In this document: piece by piece, positions 32,673 to 40,820 of the stretch
Position numbering within the stretch: the stretch's first letter is position 1
Layout of the letters: each line of letters starts with the position of its first letter
From: Bacillota bacterium
GTDB lineage: Bacteria > Bacillota > Clostridia > Acetivibrionales > DSM-1351
Reading direction: 5' to 3'
DNA: 64,000 bases
Assembly (NCBI GenBank): GCA_023391425.1
Contig: JAEWAX010000041.1
Location: forward strand, 62,001 to 126,000
Program-made: the position numbers and the translations under genes
Notes under the pieces: generated by a model
What the model was told of the DNA's origin: nothing
Seen by the model: the letters and a program-made list of their open reading frames with translations, nothing else
The model's database searches: none

Positions 32673-34112
32673 CTATATTTTTTTATTATAAGCAAAAGTA
32701 ATCATCAATACAGATTTAGTATTATCAGTTACTTTATAATTATCACTTGTTTTATTTCCTATAATCCAAATTATCTCCTTATTTATAGCAATCAGTGGAA
32801 AATCATCTCTCTTTTCTCTAGGTATTTTATTATCAATAAAATACTCTTTCAGCTTTTTAGTACCATTTGAATGTAATGGTTTGAAAGTATCCCCATCTCG
32901 TCTATTTCTTACCACAATATCCTTATTTATCTCAACTTCAAGTTTTTTAAAATCAATACACTTAGTATAAACATCTTTATTCTTATTAACAAACTCATAG
33001 CAACTTTGATTTGTGTCAAAATTGATTATTCGCGTCAAAATAGTAGCACCAATAATACTTAAATCCGTCTTTCCTGTAATTTCTAGCCTATATTCATAGT
33101 TTTGACGTTTTAGCGCTATATTTCTTTTAATAATAATTGAGCCATATGATTTTATAGCCAACATACCATGTGGAATATCTACTTGCGAACCTGTTCGCCC
33201 ATTTTCAATTAACTGTAAAAGCTTATCTATATGAATATATCCTAATCCATCTATACTACCACATATACTGAAAATTGCCATTCTCAGTACTCTACCCTTC
33301 ATAGCCTGATGCATATTTTTTAATTCTGTTAAATCTAATTCAACACATTCAGAGTCTTGGGATATGACGGTCTTTTTATAGTATATTTCAGCATTATATC
33401 GTAAAAAATCCTCATCTGTCACTACAATTTTTGATAATCTTAATAAATTTTCAGTTACGTTAATTTTTGCTGCAGAATTTATCTCTGGCAGCACATTAAG
33501 TCTAATTCTATTTCTAAAGTAGTCTGTATGTAGGTTCGAACTATCAATTATTGCAGCTATACCATTTTCATTAACATAGCTCTCAATCTGTTCTCTATCT
33601 AAATCCAATAACGGTCTTATAATATTGTCTCTCTTATATTCTATTCCCTTAAGTCCTTCTAATCCAGTCCCTCTAAAAATTCTCATGAGGATAGTTTCGG
33701 CTTGGTCATTTCTTGAGTGGGCAACTGCAATTTTGGTTGCAGCTTTCTCTTTAGCAACTCTTCTAAACACTTCATATCTTGCATTTCTTCCCGCTTCCTC
33801 TATAGAAATTTTATCTTGGCGTGCCCTTTTTGCAATATCTACCTTTTCAACATGCAAAGTTAAACCTAGTGATAAGCAAAAACCTTTTACAAAATTCTCA
33901 TCCCGGAGTGCTTCCTCTCCTCTAAGCATATGATTAATATGAACAGGATAAAGTTTTAAGTTTAATTCAGCTGAAATAGAAAACAAGATATGGAGCAAGC
34001 ACACAGAGTCATATCCGCCGGATATTCCTACTACAATGCCGTCTCCATAATTAATAAGCTTATTTTTTTCAATTGTATCCAAAACCTGCTGCTTAAGCAT
34101 GACCATCTTCAT
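32673..34112 (-). CDS. tilS: tRNA(Ile)-lysidine synthase TilS
   Basis: 479 residues. N-terminal PP-loop motif VGISGGYDSVCLLHIL, then HINHMLRGEEALRDENF and VAHSRNDQAETILMRIFRGTGLEGL; C-terminal substrate-binding domain with VRNRRDGDTFKPLHSNGTKKLKEYFID. Modifies C34 of the AUA-reading tRNA, an essential step. Starts 12 nt after the dnaB stop, with AGGCGG upstream. Confidence 0.96.
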   Translation of the reverse strand: MKMVMLKQQVLDTIEKNKLINYGDGIVVGISGGYDSVCLLHILFSISAELNLKLYPVHINHMLRGEEALRDENFVKGFCLSLGLTLHVEKVDIAKRARQDKISIEEAGRNARYEVFRRVAKEKAATKIAVAHSRNDQAETILMRIFRGTGLEGLKGIEYKRDNIIRPLLDLDREQIESYVNENGIAAIIDSSNLHTDYFRNRIRLNVLPEINSAAKINVTENLLRLSKIVVTDEDFLRYNAEIYYKKTVISQDSECVELDLTELKNMHQAMKGRVLRMAIFSICGSIDGLGYIHIDKLLQLIENGRTGSQVDIPHGMLAIKSYGSIIIKRNIALKRQNYEYRLEITGKTDLSIIGATILTRIINFDTNQSCYEFVNKNKDVYTKCIDFKKLEVEINKDIVVRNRRDGDTFKPLHSNGTKKLKEYFIDNKIPREKRDDFPLIAINKEIIWIIGNKTSDNYKVTDNTKSVLMITFAYNKKI

Positions 34113-34124
34113 TTTACCGCCTGT

Positions 34125-35465
34125 TTATTGCCTGAATTTTTCCAAATTTGCAAACTTGGTATATTGTCCAAGCCATACCAATTCTATAGTTCCTGTAGAA
34201 CCACTTCTGTGCTTGGCAATTATCAGCTCAGCTATGTTTTTCTTGTCAGTTTCAGGGTTATAATAATCATCTCTATATAAGAACATTACAATATCAGCAT
34301 CCTGCTCGATGGCCCCTGACTCTCTTAAGTCACTCAGTATTGGCCTATGGTCAGTTCTGGCTTCAGGTGCACGGCTCAACTGTGACAAACAAATAACAGG
34401 AACATTAATTTCTTTTGCCAATATTTTAAGCGAACGTGATATCTCAGATATTTCCTGCTGTCTATTATCACTCTTGGTTCTGCTACCCTGCATGAGCTGC
34501 AAATAATCTATTATCACTAAACCAAGATTGTGTTCTAGCTTAAGTCGTCTGCATTTAGCCCTTATTTCAGTAATAGATACACCTGGTGTATCATCGATAT
34601 AAATTGGAGCCTCAGATAAAGGGCCTAAAGCCTTAGCTACCTTCTGCCAATCATTATCCTCTAACTTACCCGTTCGCATTTTATTACTATCAACCATTGC
34701 TTCACCACAGAGCATTCGGTTTACCAACTGCTCCCTAGACATTTCAAGGCTAAAAACTGCTACTGGCACATGGCTTTGTACTGCCGCATTCTGGGCTAAA
34801 TTTAATGCAAAAGCTGTTTTTCCCATTGCAGGACGGGCAGCGATTAAAATCAAATCAGAGTTATGTAACCCTGAGGTTTTAAAATCCAGATCCGTAAAAC
34901 CTGTTGGTATTCCAGTAATATTTCCTTTATTATTATATAGTTCCTCAAGTTTGTTGAAAGTATCAACAAGAACATCCTTTATAGGCACGAACCCCTGAGA
35001 ACTTCTCTTTTGTAAAATATCAAATATGTTCTGTTCAGCTTTATCAAGAATGTATGACACCTCTTCTGATGCATTAAAACCCAAATCTACTATGTCAGAC
35101 GACGCCTTAATAAGCTTTCTTAGCAGTGCTTTCTCTTCCACAATCTTTGAATAATTCTTTATATTTGCTGTGGTAGGTACTGCGGTTGCAATATTTGATA
35201 AATACTCTAGCCCACCAACCAGCTCCAGTTTTCCATGTAGCTTAAGGCGTTCTGATACTGTAATTAAGTCAATAGGTTGAGCCCTATCAAACAATTCGAT
35301 AATAACCTCATAAATTTCTCTATGGTCAGGCCTATAAAAATCCTCTGGCTTTAAAAGTTCCATTACAACAGGAATAACTTCTTTATCAATGAGCATTGAT
35401 CCAAGCACAGATTGTTCTGCCTCTAAGCTTTGAGGAGGAACTCTGCCAAGAGCGCCTATATCCAT
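34125..35465 (-). CDS. dnaB: Replicative DNA helicase DnaB (DnaC in Bacillus)
   Basis: 446 residues starting MDIGALGRVPPQSLEAEQSV; GGTGGAAG precedes this ATG and overlaps the earlier GTG alternative. N-terminal primase-interacting domain, RecA-like domain with Walker A ARPAMGKTAFALN, VIIDYLQLM and the LRESGAIEQDADIVMFLYR arginine-finger region. The hexameric helicase unwinds DNA at the fork. Follows rplI and gdpP as in most Firmicutes. Confidence 0.97.
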   Translation of the reverse strand: MDIGALGRVPPQSLEAEQSVLGSMLIDKEVIPVVMELLKPEDFYRPDHREIYEVIIELFDRAQPIDLITVSERLKLHGKLELVGGLEYLSNIATAVPTTANIKNYSKIVEEKALLRKLIKASSDIVDLGFNASEEVSYILDKAEQNIFDILQKRSSQGFVPIKDVLVDTFNKLEELYNNKGNITGIPTGFTDLDFKTSGLHNSDLILIAARPAMGKTAFALNLAQNAAVQSHVPVAVFSLEMSREQLVNRMLCGEAMVDSNKMRTGKLEDNDWQKVAKALGPLSEAPIYIDDTPGVSITEIRAKCRRLKLEHNLGLVIIDYLQLMQGSRTKSDNRQQEISEISRSLKILAKEINVPVICLSQLSRAPEARTDHRPILSDLRESGAIEQDADIVMFLYRDDYYNPETDKKNIAELIIAKHRSGSTGTIELVWLGQYTKFANLEKFRQ

Positions 35466-35510
35466 TACATCTTCCACCGTTTCCGTTATTTTTATGTTTT
35501 GTATTTGTAT

Positions 35511-35690
35511 TGTCTACTGGTTCCTGTTTACTTCTGAATTATGTCTTCAGAGTTTCGTCTCCTGAATTCTATACCTTGAATCCTGTCTTCTGCCTTCCCG
35601 AGCCCTTACTTCTGAATTCTGAATTGTGACTCCTCGAATCCTGTCTTCTGACTTATGAATTCTGACTCCTCTAATCCTCGTACCCAGCCT
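35511..35690. repeat. Degenerate heptad (TTCTGAA-like) repeat tract
   Basis: Between dnaB and rplI the sequence is made of shuffled 7-nt words: CTGAATT, CTGACTC, CTGTCTT, CTCGAAT, for example TTCTGAATTCTGAATTGTGA and CGAATCCTGTCTTCTGACTT; ATCCTGTCTTCTG occurs twice. No stop-free coding frame of note and no terminator. Unlike neighbouring spacers in composition. Confidence 0.7.
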
Positions 35691-35698
35691 CCTGTTAT

Positions 35699-36145
35699 TT
35701 ACAGACTCTCAATCTTAACTGTAAACTTAGAGCTAATCTCTGGATATAGCTTAACCTCTACCTCAAAAGTTCCAACTGATTTAATTGCATCTGGCATTAC
35801 AAGCTTCTTTTTATCAATCTCAAGCTTTTGCTGAGTCTTCATAGCTTCTGCAACATCCTTACTTGTGATAGAGCCAAAAAGCTTTCCGTTGTCACCTGCC
35901 TTTACCTTTAATGTTATAGTAATATCCTTAATTTTTTTTGCTAGTTCTTTAGCTTGGGCTATTTCTCTTTCTTTCTTATGAGCTTCGGCCTCTTTTTTAG
36001 TTTTCATTATATTAACGTTTGTTGCGCTTGCTTCAACCGCTAGACCCTTTGGAAATAGAAAGTTTCTAGCATATCCATCACTGGCTTCTACCAATTGTTC
36101 TTTTTTACCTAAACCTTTTACATCCTGCTTCAATATAACCTTCAT
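35699..36145 (-). CDS. rplI: Ribosomal protein bL9
   Basis: 148 residues: MKVILKQDVKGLGKKEQLVE, DGYARNFLFPKGLAVEAS, the long central helix, and the C-terminal LFGSITSKDVAEAM domain are all typical. Binds 23S rRNA near the L1 stalk. AGGAGGTTAACTT upstream. Between gdpP and dnaB as in Bacillus. Confidence 0.98.
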   Translation of the reverse strand: MKVILKQDVKGLGKKEQLVEASDGYARNFLFPKGLAVEASATNVNIMKTKKEAEAHKKEREIAQAKELAKKIKDITITLKVKAGDNGKLFGSITSKDVAEAMKTQQKLEIDKKKLVMPDAIKSVGTFEVEVKLYPEISSKFTVKIESL

Positions 36146-36203
36146 AAGTTAACCTCCTATAAAATTTCACTCTAAATAGTTCAAAGTATAGAGCCATAAT
36201 CTG

Positions 36204-38207
36204 TTATTCTTTATTTAAGCTGTCAATATACTCGTATATTGCATTCTTGAGCTTTTCCTTTGCCTCTTGAATTGATACATTCTCTATCTGTGCTCCTGCA
36301 ACAGTCATATGCCCTCCGCCGCCAAGCTTCTCAAGAATCATCTGAACATTTATTTCACCAAGAGATCTTCCACTTATAACGACCTCGCTTTCATGGTAAC
36401 TAAGTACGAAGGCTGCAATAAGTCCAGATAGACTTAAGAGCTGGTCTGCCGCTTGTGCGGCTATAAGCTGAGCACTCTTGATGTTCGAGGGACAAGTAGA
36501 TATTGCAATATTATCATACACTACTTCAGCATCTTTTACTATATTCGATATGGTAATATAAGTTTTTAAATCATTCTGGAAAAGCTGTTTAACTGATACA
36601 GTATCAACACCATGTCTTCTAAGATACGATGCAGCCTCAAAGGTTCTAACCCCTGTCTTGAAAATAAAGTTTTTGGTATCTACAACGATTCCTGCATATA
36701 ATGCTTCTGTTTCTATACTTGTAAGCCTAATTTTTTCCTCCAAGTATTGCATTAACTCTGTGACAAGCTCACAGGTCGATGAAGCATATGTCTCATGATA
36801 GGATAAAACTGCATCCTGAATGTAGTCTGCTCCTCTTCTGTGATGATCTATTATTACTATTTGGTCTGTCATTCTCAGCAACTCTGGTGTTTCTGTAAAG
36901 CTTGGCCTATGTGTGTCAACAACTATAAGCAGTGTCTTCTTAGTTATAATATCAAGGGCCTCATTTCTACCTACAAATACGTTAATGTATTCCGGCTCTT
37001 TTCCAAGCTTATTTAATATAGCATCTATATTTGCATTTGAATGATTTAATACAATATTAACTCTCTTATCTCTGCTTTTTACTATTCTATATATACCTAG
37101 AGCCGCACCTAAGCAGTCTATATCAGCATTTTCATGCCCCATAATCAGAACAGATGGTGCCTGATCAATTAGTCCCCTTAGTGCATATGCAATTACTCGT
37201 GCCTTTACTCTCGTTCGCTTTTCCAGTTCTCTAGTACGGCCTCCAAAGAATCTGAAATTGTCTCCATCCTTAATGACAACATGGTCCCCGCCTCGGCCTA
37301 ATGCAATGTCTATACTTGCATTTGCATTTTGCATATTTTCCATAATTGTGGGAGCATTTATTCCCATACCTATGCTTAGTGTAACCGGAATCTTGTTGCC
37401 TAAATTAATTTCCTTCACTGTCTCAAGTATTTCAAACTTCTTTTCTTCTAATTCTTTTAAATATTTAAATGCAAATATACAGAGGAACTTATCTCGTTCA
37501 AACTTTTTCAAAACACCGCCTGTATGTCCTATCCAATTTATAATCTTCGTTTCAATTTCAGCCATCATCTGCGGCCTTTTTGAGTCCTCTAAGCTCTGCA
37601 TTAAATCGTCGAAATTATCTATAATAATTAAACCTACTGTATTTTTGTTATCCTCAAACTTTTGTCGTTCATTTATTAATTCTGTATTATCTACAAAATA
37701 AAGCATAACAATTACACTCTGCTCGGTATTATTATCATCAATTTTTACTAAATTGCCTAAAACAGAGTAGAAATGATTATTTATCGTAGTTTGTTTTGAA
37801 AAGTTAATACAATCTCCTTCAGTCATCTCAGGCTTTATCTCAGTGATAAGACCTGCTATCGTCTTTTGAATAAGATCTTCATCATCAAAAATACCTTTAA
37901 AGGATGAATTATACCATATAGTGGTGCCATCTAATTCTGCTAGCACCAATGGCATTGGGAAATTGAGCAAAGTATCCTTTGTCGCGCAGTCAATATTAAA
38001 AGTCAGAGTCTCTATGTATTTCGCAATTTCTCTATTTCTAATATGAGTTGATTTATAGTTATATATAGCAAGAAAAATAAACAAAACATACCCTGGAATA
38101 GCTACCAAAGGATTCAGTATTGTAATTATCACAATAAGAAATAGAATTACCCAAAGGTAGAATCCTGCCTTTGGAATAAAAATGCGTGATAGTTTTTTGC
38201 TATCCAT
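36204..38207 (-). CDS. gdpP: c-di-AMP phosphodiesterase GdpP (DHH family)
   Basis: 667 residues. Two N-terminal membrane segments (about 15-50), a PAS-like domain, a degenerate GGDEF domain (ALGRGGDHVVIK), then DHH domain (GHENADIDCLGAALGIY, VVDTHRPSF, IIDHHRRGADY) and DHHA1 (GGGGHMTVAGAQ). Membrane enzyme that hydrolyses c-di-AMP; the degenerate GGDEF is a regulatory/ATPase module in the family and not a cyclase. Standard gdpP-rplI-dnaB order. Confidence 0.95.
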   Translation of the reverse strand: MDSKKLSRIFIPKAGFYLWVILFLIVIITILNPLVAIPGYVLFIFLAIYNYKSTHIRNREIAKYIETLTFNIDCATKDTLLNFPMPLVLAELDGTTIWYNSSFKGIFDDEDLIQKTIAGLITEIKPEMTEGDCINFSKQTTINNHFYSVLGNLVKIDDNNTEQSVIVMLYFVDNTELINERQKFEDNKNTVGLIIIDNFDDLMQSLEDSKRPQMMAEIETKIINWIGHTGGVLKKFERDKFLCIFAFKYLKELEEKKFEILETVKEINLGNKIPVTLSIGMGINAPTIMENMQNANASIDIALGRGGDHVVIKDGDNFRFFGGRTRELEKRTRVKARVIAYALRGLIDQAPSVLIMGHENADIDCLGAALGIYRIVKSRDKRVNIVLNHSNANIDAILNKLGKEPEYINVFVGRNEALDIITKKTLLIVVDTHRPSFTETPELLRMTDQIVIIDHHRRGADYIQDAVLSYHETYASSTCELVTELMQYLEEKIRLTSIETEALYAGIVVDTKNFIFKTGVRTFEAASYLRRHGVDTVSVKQLFQNDLKTYITISNIVKDAEVVYDNIAISTCPSNIKSAQLIAAQAADQLLSLSGLIAAFVLSYHESEVVISGRSLGEINVQMILEKLGGGGHMTVAGAQIENVSIQEAKEKLKNAIYEYIDSLNKE

Positions 38208-38223
38208 TTAACATCTCCCTAGT

Positions 38224-38568
38224 CTAGGCTCCTTGTTTCCTTACTCTTGATCCATTAAGATGCTTTGCAAGGTCAGATAAATCTCCATAATATTTCTCAA
38301 CATCGTGGTTTTCAACAAGTCCAAGCCTAATCTTATTCTCAATTTTTGTTTCTACTGTTCTATAATTAATGCCAAATCTTCTTCCTAGAAGATAACATAT
38401 TAAAATTATATTTGCCAACGTATCTGCTAAAGTCTCAGACACTTCTTCCTGAACCCCATTTACCAATGATTTAAACAAATTCGCAACATCAGTAAGTAGC
38501 TCACTTTTCAACCATTCAATAATTTTAATATTTCTTGTAATATCAAGCTGGTTATCAAACAAAGCCAT
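38224..38568 (-). CDS. MazG-like protein
   Basis: 114 residues starting MALFDNQLDITRNIKIIEWL; GGGGTGA is 6 nt upstream and lies inside the longer frame. Contains EEVSETLADTLANIILICYLLG, the ExxxD-type helix pair of MazG-like all-alpha pyrophosphatase relatives. The family sits next to gdpP or rpsR in Clostridia. Enzyme activity not shown for this branch. Confidence 0.75.
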   Translation of the reverse strand: MALFDNQLDITRNIKIIEWLKSELLTDVANLFKSLVNGVQEEVSETLADTLANIILICYLLGRRFGINYRTVETKIENKIRLGLVENHDVEKYYGDLSDLAKHLNGSRVRKQGA

Positions 38569-38691
38569 AACGTCACCCCACAAAGGCAATTTACAATTTT
38601 TGTAATGAAATTATATCACTTATGTGGTCAAATGGCTTCATTTCCCGTTATTTTATTATGTAACCCCATATTTTGTTATTGTAAATAGTAT

Positions 38692-38733
38692 TCTTGGTTT
38701 CAGCGGGAGTTTTTTACTCATACTGAAATCTAA
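38692..38733. repeat. Hairpin repeat TTCAGCGGGAG..ACTC..CTGAA, copy 1
   Basis: GGTTTCAGCGGGAGTTTTTT followed by ACTCATACTGAAATC: TTTCAG/CTGAAA and GAGT/ACTC arms around a T-run. It overlaps the pheA stop and may act as its terminator. A related hairpin lies at 47862-47909. Confidence 0.55.
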
Positions 38734-39560
38734 AAATTAAATATAGGGTATGATCCAATAAACCTATAAAAGGATGTTTTCCTTTGGATCATAGTAAGTG
38801 CATCGCAAACGTCTTGATCCTCAATATGTCCATCAATATCTACAAAGAATATATACTGTCCTAGCACATTCTTCGCAGGTCTTGACTCTATTCTTGTCAT
38901 ATTAATATCCCATAAGCTAAATATGTCCAATATTCGGTAAAGGCTTCCCGGTTTATTATCAGTTGAAAACGCTATAGATGTTTTATCATTTCCCGTTCTT
39001 TTTTGCATGGCCTTAGACACTATGACAAATCTAGTGTGGTTGTTTTGGGCATCCTGGACATTACTTGCCAATATTTCAAGTCCATATACTTTTGCAGATA
39101 TGTTTGAAGCAACAGCAGCGTATGTACCATCACTTTCAGCTACTCTCTTAGCTGCCTTTGAGGTGCTTATTTCTTCAAGCTGAATGGTATTTGGAAAATG
39201 CTTATTAAGGTAATCTCTACACTGACCCAAGGGCTGTGGATGTGATAGTATAACAGCAATATCCTCAACAGTTGTTCCCGCCTTTGTTAAAAGGTTTAAA
39301 TTTACAGGTAATATAAGTTCACCAATTATATATACACCATCCTCTTTAGCCAAAAAATCCATGGTTACATTAATTGCACCCTCTAAAGAATTTTCTATTG
39401 GCACAATAGCATCTTCGATATCACTATTCTTTAATGCATTTAGAACTTCCGGAATAGAACAATAATCCTTTAAGGTATAGGTTCCGTCTTGCGCATAAGC
39501 CTCTACGGCTTCATGTGAAAAAGTCCCCTGGGGCCCCATGAACCCAATAATTCGTCCCAT
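38730..39560 (-). CDS. pheA: Prephenate dehydratase PheA
   Basis: 276 residues. IIGFMGPQGTFSHEAVEAYA at the start, PIENSLEGAINVTMD, and NNHTRFVIVSK (TRF motif) define the catalytic domain; a C-terminal ACT domain (KTSIAFSTDNKPGSLYRIL, ESRPAKNVLGQYIFFVDIDGH) gives phenylalanine feedback control. Converts prephenate to phenylpyruvate. Monofunctional form without chorismate mutase. Confidence 0.96.
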   Translation of the reverse strand: MGRIIGFMGPQGTFSHEAVEAYAQDGTYTLKDYCSIPEVLNALKNSDIEDAIVPIENSLEGAINVTMDFLAKEDGVYIIGELILPVNLNLLTKAGTTVEDIAVILSHPQPLGQCRDYLNKHFPNTIQLEEISTSKAAKRVAESDGTYAAVASNISAKVYGLEILASNVQDAQNNHTRFVIVSKAMQKRTGNDKTSIAFSTDNKPGSLYRILDIFSLWDINMTRIESRPAKNVLGQYIFFVDIDGHIEDQDVCDALTMIQRKTSFYRFIGSYPIFNF

Positions 39561-39650
39561 GTATTAATATCCCTTCTTTTATCAAAAATCTAGTCCAACA
39601 ATAATATATAATATCATTTTTACTCTAGATTTCCAACTGTAATAAATCAA

Positions 39651-39681
39651 AAAGAATAGAATGTGTAGTATTCTATTCTTT
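39651..39681 (-). terminator. Terminator after the small membrane ORF
   Basis: Perfect 12-bp stem AAAGAATAGAAT / ATTCTATTCTTT with a 7-nt loop, followed on the minus strand by TTGATTT. Located 40 nt after the 41-residue ORF and upstream of pheA. Confidence 0.82.
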
Positions 39682-39720
39682 ATATCGCATATAAATACTC
39701 AGGATTTCGATTGCTATATT

Positions 39721-39846
39721 TTAAAAATGTGGAATGACACTATGTCCAGTTAATACTCCTATCGTATATGCAAAAGCTAGAATTATGACCAATATTATTA
39801 ATAGAATCTTAGATAGTGTTAATATCCTTTTTCTCTGTATATCCAT
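39721..39846 (-). CDS. 41-residue single-span membrane protein, coupled to DUF2007 gene
   Basis: Encodes MDIQRKRILTLSKILLIILV followed by IILAFAYTIGVLTGHSVIPHF: basic N-terminus, one hydrophobic span (about 11-32), short tail. The ATG begins 1 nt after the DUF2007 stop (TAAGATG), so it would be translated by coupling; AAGGAG lies 13 nt upstream. A terminator follows at 39651-39681, making DUF2007 plus this ORF a neat two-gene unit. Unknown function. Confidence 0.6.
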   Translation of the reverse strand: MDIQRKRILTLSKILLIILVIILAFAYTIGVLTGHSVIPHF

Positions 39847-39847
39847 C

Positions 39848-40210
39848 TTATTCTTTTATATCTCCTTGCCCATTGTTCTCAGCCAGTACTGAATTCATTG
39901 CCTGCGCTTCCAACTCTTCGTCACTAATTTCTAAATTAATTATTTGTATAGCCTCATCATACATTTCACTTGGCACCATAATCTCCACAGGTGTACATGG
40001 CCCAAGTATTATATTTAAAAAGCCACTATCAATTAAGTCAATTCCTTGACCTTTGCCTCTGCAAACAACATTATTCTCTGTCAATTTACCCTTTATAATA
40101 TTATATTCAAATTCATTTTCTGCAGTAGTTAGATATACCCAATTAGTCTCATTGACGCTCTCAGCTTTTAAGTCCTCATCCTCGCTGTTAGTCTTTTTGT
40201 TGATATCCAT
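39848..40210 (-). CDS. DUF2007-type putative signal-transduction protein
   Basis: 120 residues from MDINKKTNSEDEDLKAESVN; AAAGGTGG is 5 nt upstream. After an acidic disordered N-terminus, TTAENEFEYNIIKGKLTENNVVCRGKG and VEIMVPSEMYDEAIQIINLEI match the DUF2007 fold (a small ferredoxin-like domain). Function unknown in all relatives. Coupled to the 41-residue membrane ORF downstream. Confidence 0.75.
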   Translation of the reverse strand: MDINKKTNSEDEDLKAESVNETNWVYLTTAENEFEYNIIKGKLTENNVVCRGKGQGIDLIDSGFLNIILGPCTPVEIMVPSEMYDEAIQIINLEISDEELEAQAMNSVLAENNGQGDIKE

Positions 40211-40226
40211 AATTACCACCTTTCTA

Positions 40227-40286
40227 GAAACTTGGCTTGCTCTGAGCCAAAGGCAATGTTAGAAGCCTTAGTTGCATTTATACTTG
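40227..40286 (+). repeat. Dispersed double-hairpin repeat, copy C
   Basis: GAAACTTGGCTTG, GAGCCAAAGGCA, AGAAGCCTTAGTTGCA and TTATACTTG in the same order and spacing as copy A at 21671-21731. Located just upstream of the DUF2007 gene. Confidence 0.75.
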
Positions 40287-40395
40287 CCAAGATTCCAAAC
40301 ATTTTATTCCACACATGCTCTTTGATACCACAAACTCTATATTTATATAATAGCACTAAGAAACATATTTTAACAGATAAACAAAGGTTAAATAA

Positions 40396-40704
40396 TTATG
40401 TTCCATACAATATCGTTGCAATAAACCAATATGCAAAAGGAAATATAAAAAGTATGGTATTACAAATAATCCCTAATAGCGTTACGATATTTTTATTTTT
40501 ATTGAAGCCTATAAATCCAAATGTAAAACCAGCCAAACTCACCACAGGTGATATTAACACAGGCAAGCCTTGCATTTTAGGGGTATCCACTATTTGAATA
40601 AAAAAGTTTAATACAAATAGAAATAATGTTGATGCAATTCCTATAGATATTGCTCCATATGGAGTTTTCTTGCTTAATGTCTTCCTGGTAGTTGATACAA
40701 GCAT
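40396..40704 (-). CDS. Small integral membrane protein (DUF4190-like)
   Basis: 102 residues with three hydrophobic spans (about 17-37, 45-66, 74-98), preceded by AGGGGAAATGTT. The GAISIGIAS...SLAGFTFGFIGFNKNKN arrangement resembles DUF4190-type membrane proteins, but similarity is weak. No partner gene identified. Confidence 0.6.
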   Translation of the reverse strand: MLVSTTRKTLSKKTPYGAISIGIASTLFLFVLNFFIQIVDTPKMQGLPVLISPVVSLAGFTFGFIGFNKNKNIVTLLGIICNTILFIFPFAYWFIATILYGT

Positions 40705-40820
40705 AACATTTCCCCTATTGATAAAATCGTTTGTACTTCAATTTTATTCCAACTATGAATATTATATTTCATTCATGATTTGTTATCAATACTTACGCCA
40801 AATACTACTTCCAGCGGGTA

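Noticed and set aside
36204..38207. GGDEF domain read as a diguanylate cyclase
   Set aside because: The motif is degenerate and embedded in the GdpP architecture, where it is not a cyclase.
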